Origin: Stephanodiscus triporus
Taxonomy: Eukaryota > Bacillariophyta > Thalassiosirophyceae > Thalassiosirales > Thalassiosiraceae
Length of the DNA: 10,091 bases
Direction of reading: 5' to 3'
Assembly (NCBI GenBank): GCA_036939755.1
Contig: JALLAZ010001131.1
Span: 1-10,091, forward strand
Shown: in pieces, positions 8,417-10,091 of the stretch
Layout: every line of letters begins with the position of its first letter
How positions within the stretch are numbered: the first letter of the stretch is position 1
Made by a program: the position numbers and the translations under genes
The notes under the pieces: model-generated
Told to the model about the DNA's origin: nothing
The model's input: the letters and a program-made list of their open reading frames with translations, nothing else
The model's database searches: none

Positions 8417-8969
8417 CTATTTGGTCTTTCCTGAGTGATAATGCGTACCGTAGAGATTGTGTGACCCGTCATTACGTTCAATGCTCGCAAGCATTTGCTT
8501 CTGCCGCGATTCTTGCTTTGATGCGGTTGCACGAGGATTGAAAGTATTCCGTCGAAGGCCGATCGGCCTCTTCCTCGGCGATCGCCAACTCATAGATAGC
8601 CATTGTAATGTGACTCTGGCATTGTCTTGGGAGCATGATAAAAGTCACCACCTCTTCACTTTTTACAAGTTTGGAGGCCTGGCAATCATGAGCGGACGGT
8701 GGTTCTTGCGATAAGGTACTCCCGCCGTCTCGTGTATGCCCCGCGCTATGAATATGCACCGCCTCGTGCACCCACAACCGCGACCCGATCTTCACTCTCG
8801 CCGCGGCGTGGGGCGGTAAAACTATCGGAAAATCGCATTTATCCTTCCTCGTCGCCACTTTTTTTTTCTCCATCCCATCGAACAAAATATTACGTTCGTG
8901 TTTCGGGTAGGAAAACGAGCTGGCTGCATCGAATGTAAGCGTTGACAACTTGATTGTCGATATACCCAT
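8417..8969 (-). CDS. Doubtful hypothetical gene, exon structure unresolved
   Basis: Two minus-strand frames look partly coding. Frame A (8969-8478, 163 codons from an ATG) includes MEKKKVATRKDKCDFPIVLP, a His-rich middle (GSRLWVHEAVHIHSAGH) and an acidic/basic helix (YELAIAEEEADRPSTEYF); its codons show the purine-first bias of real coding DNA over 8760-8480. Frame B, one base later, is open over 8593-8417 (58 codons from ATG to TAG) and reads RQKQMLASIERNDGSHNLYG before its stop, also with coding-like codons, beyond the point where frame A ends. One gene with an unrecognised intron, or a frameshift near 8480-8520, would join them, but I found no convincing splice pair. I do not recognise a family. 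It lies 93 bases downstream of the PIG-P stop on the same strand and converges on PCMT. It may also be partly noncoding, or the 3' region of PIG-P. Confidence 0.3.
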
Positions 8970-9062
8970 CTAGATTGGATACTGGTTGCGCGGGGCGCCT
9001 ATGGGGATGTCGTTTTCCGACATCGTGTCGAAGAACGAGGCCATACACGAACGAGCCGCCGC

Positions 9063-9862
9063 CTACCGATCCCGCGCCGATCCCGTAAGCAGCCGTCGAA
9101 GAACTCGCGCATTCACCGAACGGACGTCCTCGTCGCGTATCGAGGGCAGGGGGAAACCCGAGGAAAGACGATCGTCGTCGTCGTGGCAGTCGTCGTCGTC
9201 GTCGGATTCGTCATCGCGATCGCGAGATTCCGATTTGGTGTCCCACATCCAATCGACGCAGTCCTCGGCGGGACACGACGACATGCTCAGGCCCGTGTAC
9301 ATCACGGGCACGAGGACGAACAGCAGCGACAGAAAGGTCGGGACGTGCGCGGCCAATTCCCTCGGGGGATGGTACGTCGCGAGGGGGTGCTCGTCGCTGC
9401 TTGTTTTTGTGTGGGTTGGCGGGGGCGGGGGGGGGGGGGCGATTTAAATTTTTTTTTTTTTTCGCGAGGGACGGAGTCACAGGGCAAGGGGAGGGGGGAC
9501 GAGGGACGAGGGACGAGGCATTCGTTTGAGCGCCCCCCGCGTCGTCGGGACGTCGATCACGGTGGCGCGAAAGAGTCACGTCGCGGGACGAATACTTAAA
9601 TAAAAAGGGTCTTACGTGATGTGTCGTGCGATGAGATCGGGAGCGAGCGCCCAGAGAAAGTACGCGACGATGAATACGTGGGAGAGGAGGAATGTTACGT
9701 AGCCGCACGTCTGAGAAAGAAATTTGTTAATTTGGGGGGGACGGGGATGATAAGTATCTCGAGCGATGGATGGGATAGTAAGGAGATGAAAATGGCATTG
9801 ACCTCGCATTCGCTCACCTCTGTTGACGAATTATCCCGTCGTCCGTTGGGCTGTTGCGCCAT
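9063..9862 (-). CDS. PIGP: PIG-P-like subunit of GPI-GlcNAc transferase (three exons)
   Basis: PIG-P belongs to the ER-membrane complex that makes GlcNAc-phosphatidylinositol, the first step of GPI-anchor synthesis. Spliced model, minus strand: exons 9862-9818, 9710-9616 and 9396-9063, 157 residues; introns of 107 and 219 nt begin GTGAGC and GTAAGA and end TTTCTCAG and CAAGCAG, and the phases agree (0, then 2). Exon 2 encodes CGYVTFLLSHVFIVAYFLWA followed by LAPDLI: the first membrane helix with the family's aromatic-L-W-A-x-x-P-D signature. Exon 3 starts near TYHPPRELA, matching the family's T-Y-x-P-x-x-x-W-A-L loop but with Trp replaced by Leu, then a second helix (about residues 63-83). 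A tail with an Asp run and LPSIRDEDVRSVNARVL follows, similar to the PIG-P C-terminal element. The start ATG has a strong ATCACC context; an upstream in-frame ATG (9898) would add 12 residues. Length suits the family. Identification rests on the signature and two-helix plan. Confidence 0.72.
9165..9213. repeat. GTC/GAC triplet repeat coding an acidic run
   Basis: Clustered cgt/gtc triplets on the plus strand are interrupted a few times; read on the minus strand in the PIG-P frame they encode an Asp-rich run with Glu, Ser, Cys and His interruptions (DDESDDDDDCHDDDD). Such a run follows the second membrane helix and would lie on a soluble face of the protein. It is an obvious site for length polymorphism. 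Confidence 0.75.
9427..9462. repeat. Homopolymer runs G13 and T14 in PIG-P intron 2
   Basis: The plus strand has 13 G (9427-9439), a short TTTAAA-containing linker and 14 T (9449-9462). On the coding (minus) strand this is A14 then C13, placed just upstream of the intron 2 acceptor at 9397, where a pyrimidine tract is expected. The C run may serve as that tract. Confidence 0.8.
9496..9516. repeat. Three perfect copies of a 7-nt unit
   Basis: The unit gggacga is repeated head to tail three times (9496-9502, 9503-9509, 9510-9516) inside PIG-P intron 2. It adds to the low-complexity character of this intron, the longest in the window. Confidence 0.75.
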
Positions 9863-10091
9863 GGTGATGAGTGGATAGGAGTTAAGACAATGGGTCAACT
9901 GTGTTATTAGGAGTAGTTAATTAGGAGAGAGTAGATGATAAAGTACGTATGGTATTGAGGTTGAGGGAAATTGAACACTAGTTACACTAAGTTACACAAA
10001 ATAATAGTTACGCCGCCTTCGCCTTCGCTCTTCCGCCGAGTGACTTGTGACGGATCGTCCCCCCCGGCCCCGCCCCCCCCCCCCCCGCGGA
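9863..10091. other. Upstream region of PIG-P, ending in C-rich low-complexity DNA
   Basis: No coding region is apparent. As the 5' side of the minus-strand PIG-P gene it should hold its promoter. It contains three close copies of GTTAC near 9980-10012 (agttacacta, agttacacaa, agttacgcc) and a cgccttcgc-like short repeat. The last 35 bases are C-rich, with runs of 7 C (10059-10065) and 14 C (10073-10086); nothing further can be read from them. Confidence 0.45.

Noticed and set aside
8986..9447. 153-codon plus-strand ORF with poly-Ser
   Set aside because: It is the antisense of the PIG-P Asp repeat and ends in a Gly run made by the G homopolymer.
9211..9708. 165-codon minus-strand ORF
   Set aside because: It crosses the PIG-P intron and both exons in a different frame, is Pro/Arg-rich from GC-rich DNA, and shows no family resemblance.
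1..10091. tRNA, rRNA or CRISPR
   Set aside because: Reading both strands by eye showed no T-loop-like GTTCGAATC box pairs with matching stems, no rRNA signature and no regularly spaced repeats.
10059..10091. C-rich end as a telomere or i-motif element
   Set aside because: There is no regular telomere unit; the runs are irregular homopolymers at the window edge and may reflect low-complexity sequence or assembly limits.

Overview
The window looks like nuclear DNA of a photosynthetic stramenopile, most likely a diatom. The protein genes are broken by short GT-AG introns (76-219 nt), intergenic spaces are small, gene orientation alternates with no operon logic, and the large PPR protein starts with a signal-peptide-like segment followed by an A-x-A/F junction, the hallmark of diatom plastid import. 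No rRNA, tRNA, CRISPR array or bacterial-type signal was seen.

Layout. 1-348: no gene recognised. 349-2654 (+): a broken arylamine N-acetyltransferase (NAT) gene carrying an in-frame stop, an Asn at the catalytic Asp position, about 1.4 kb of unrelated DNA between its halves, and a frameshift near its 3' end. The intervening DNA holds a frameshifted Cys-rich ORF of unknown family (1073-1913) and a perfect 14-bp hairpin. 2836-6686 (-): a four-exon gene for a 1193-residue pentatricopeptide-repeat (PPR) protein, probably plastid-targeted. 6687-7069: shared upstream region of two divergent genes, with an 11-bp inverted repeat. 7070-8180 (+): a two-exon protein-L-isoaspartate O-methyltransferase (PCMT). 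8181-8416: short 3' region. 8417-8969 (-): a doubtful gene whose two best reading frames do not join cleanly. 9063-9862 (-): a three-exon gene for a small two-helix membrane protein that fits PIG-P, a subunit of the GPI-anchor GlcNAc-transferase. 9863-10091: its upstream region, ending in C-rich low-complexity DNA.

The intact genes serve unrelated tasks: organelle RNA metabolism (PPR), repair of aged proteins (PCMT) and GPI-anchor synthesis (PIG-P). Nothing suggests that they form one pathway. The splice models were assembled by hand from reading frame, GT-AG borders and family resemblance; each gives a total length divisible by three. The least ordinary part is the left quarter, where a decayed NAT gene has been interrupted by a second gene that is itself decaying.
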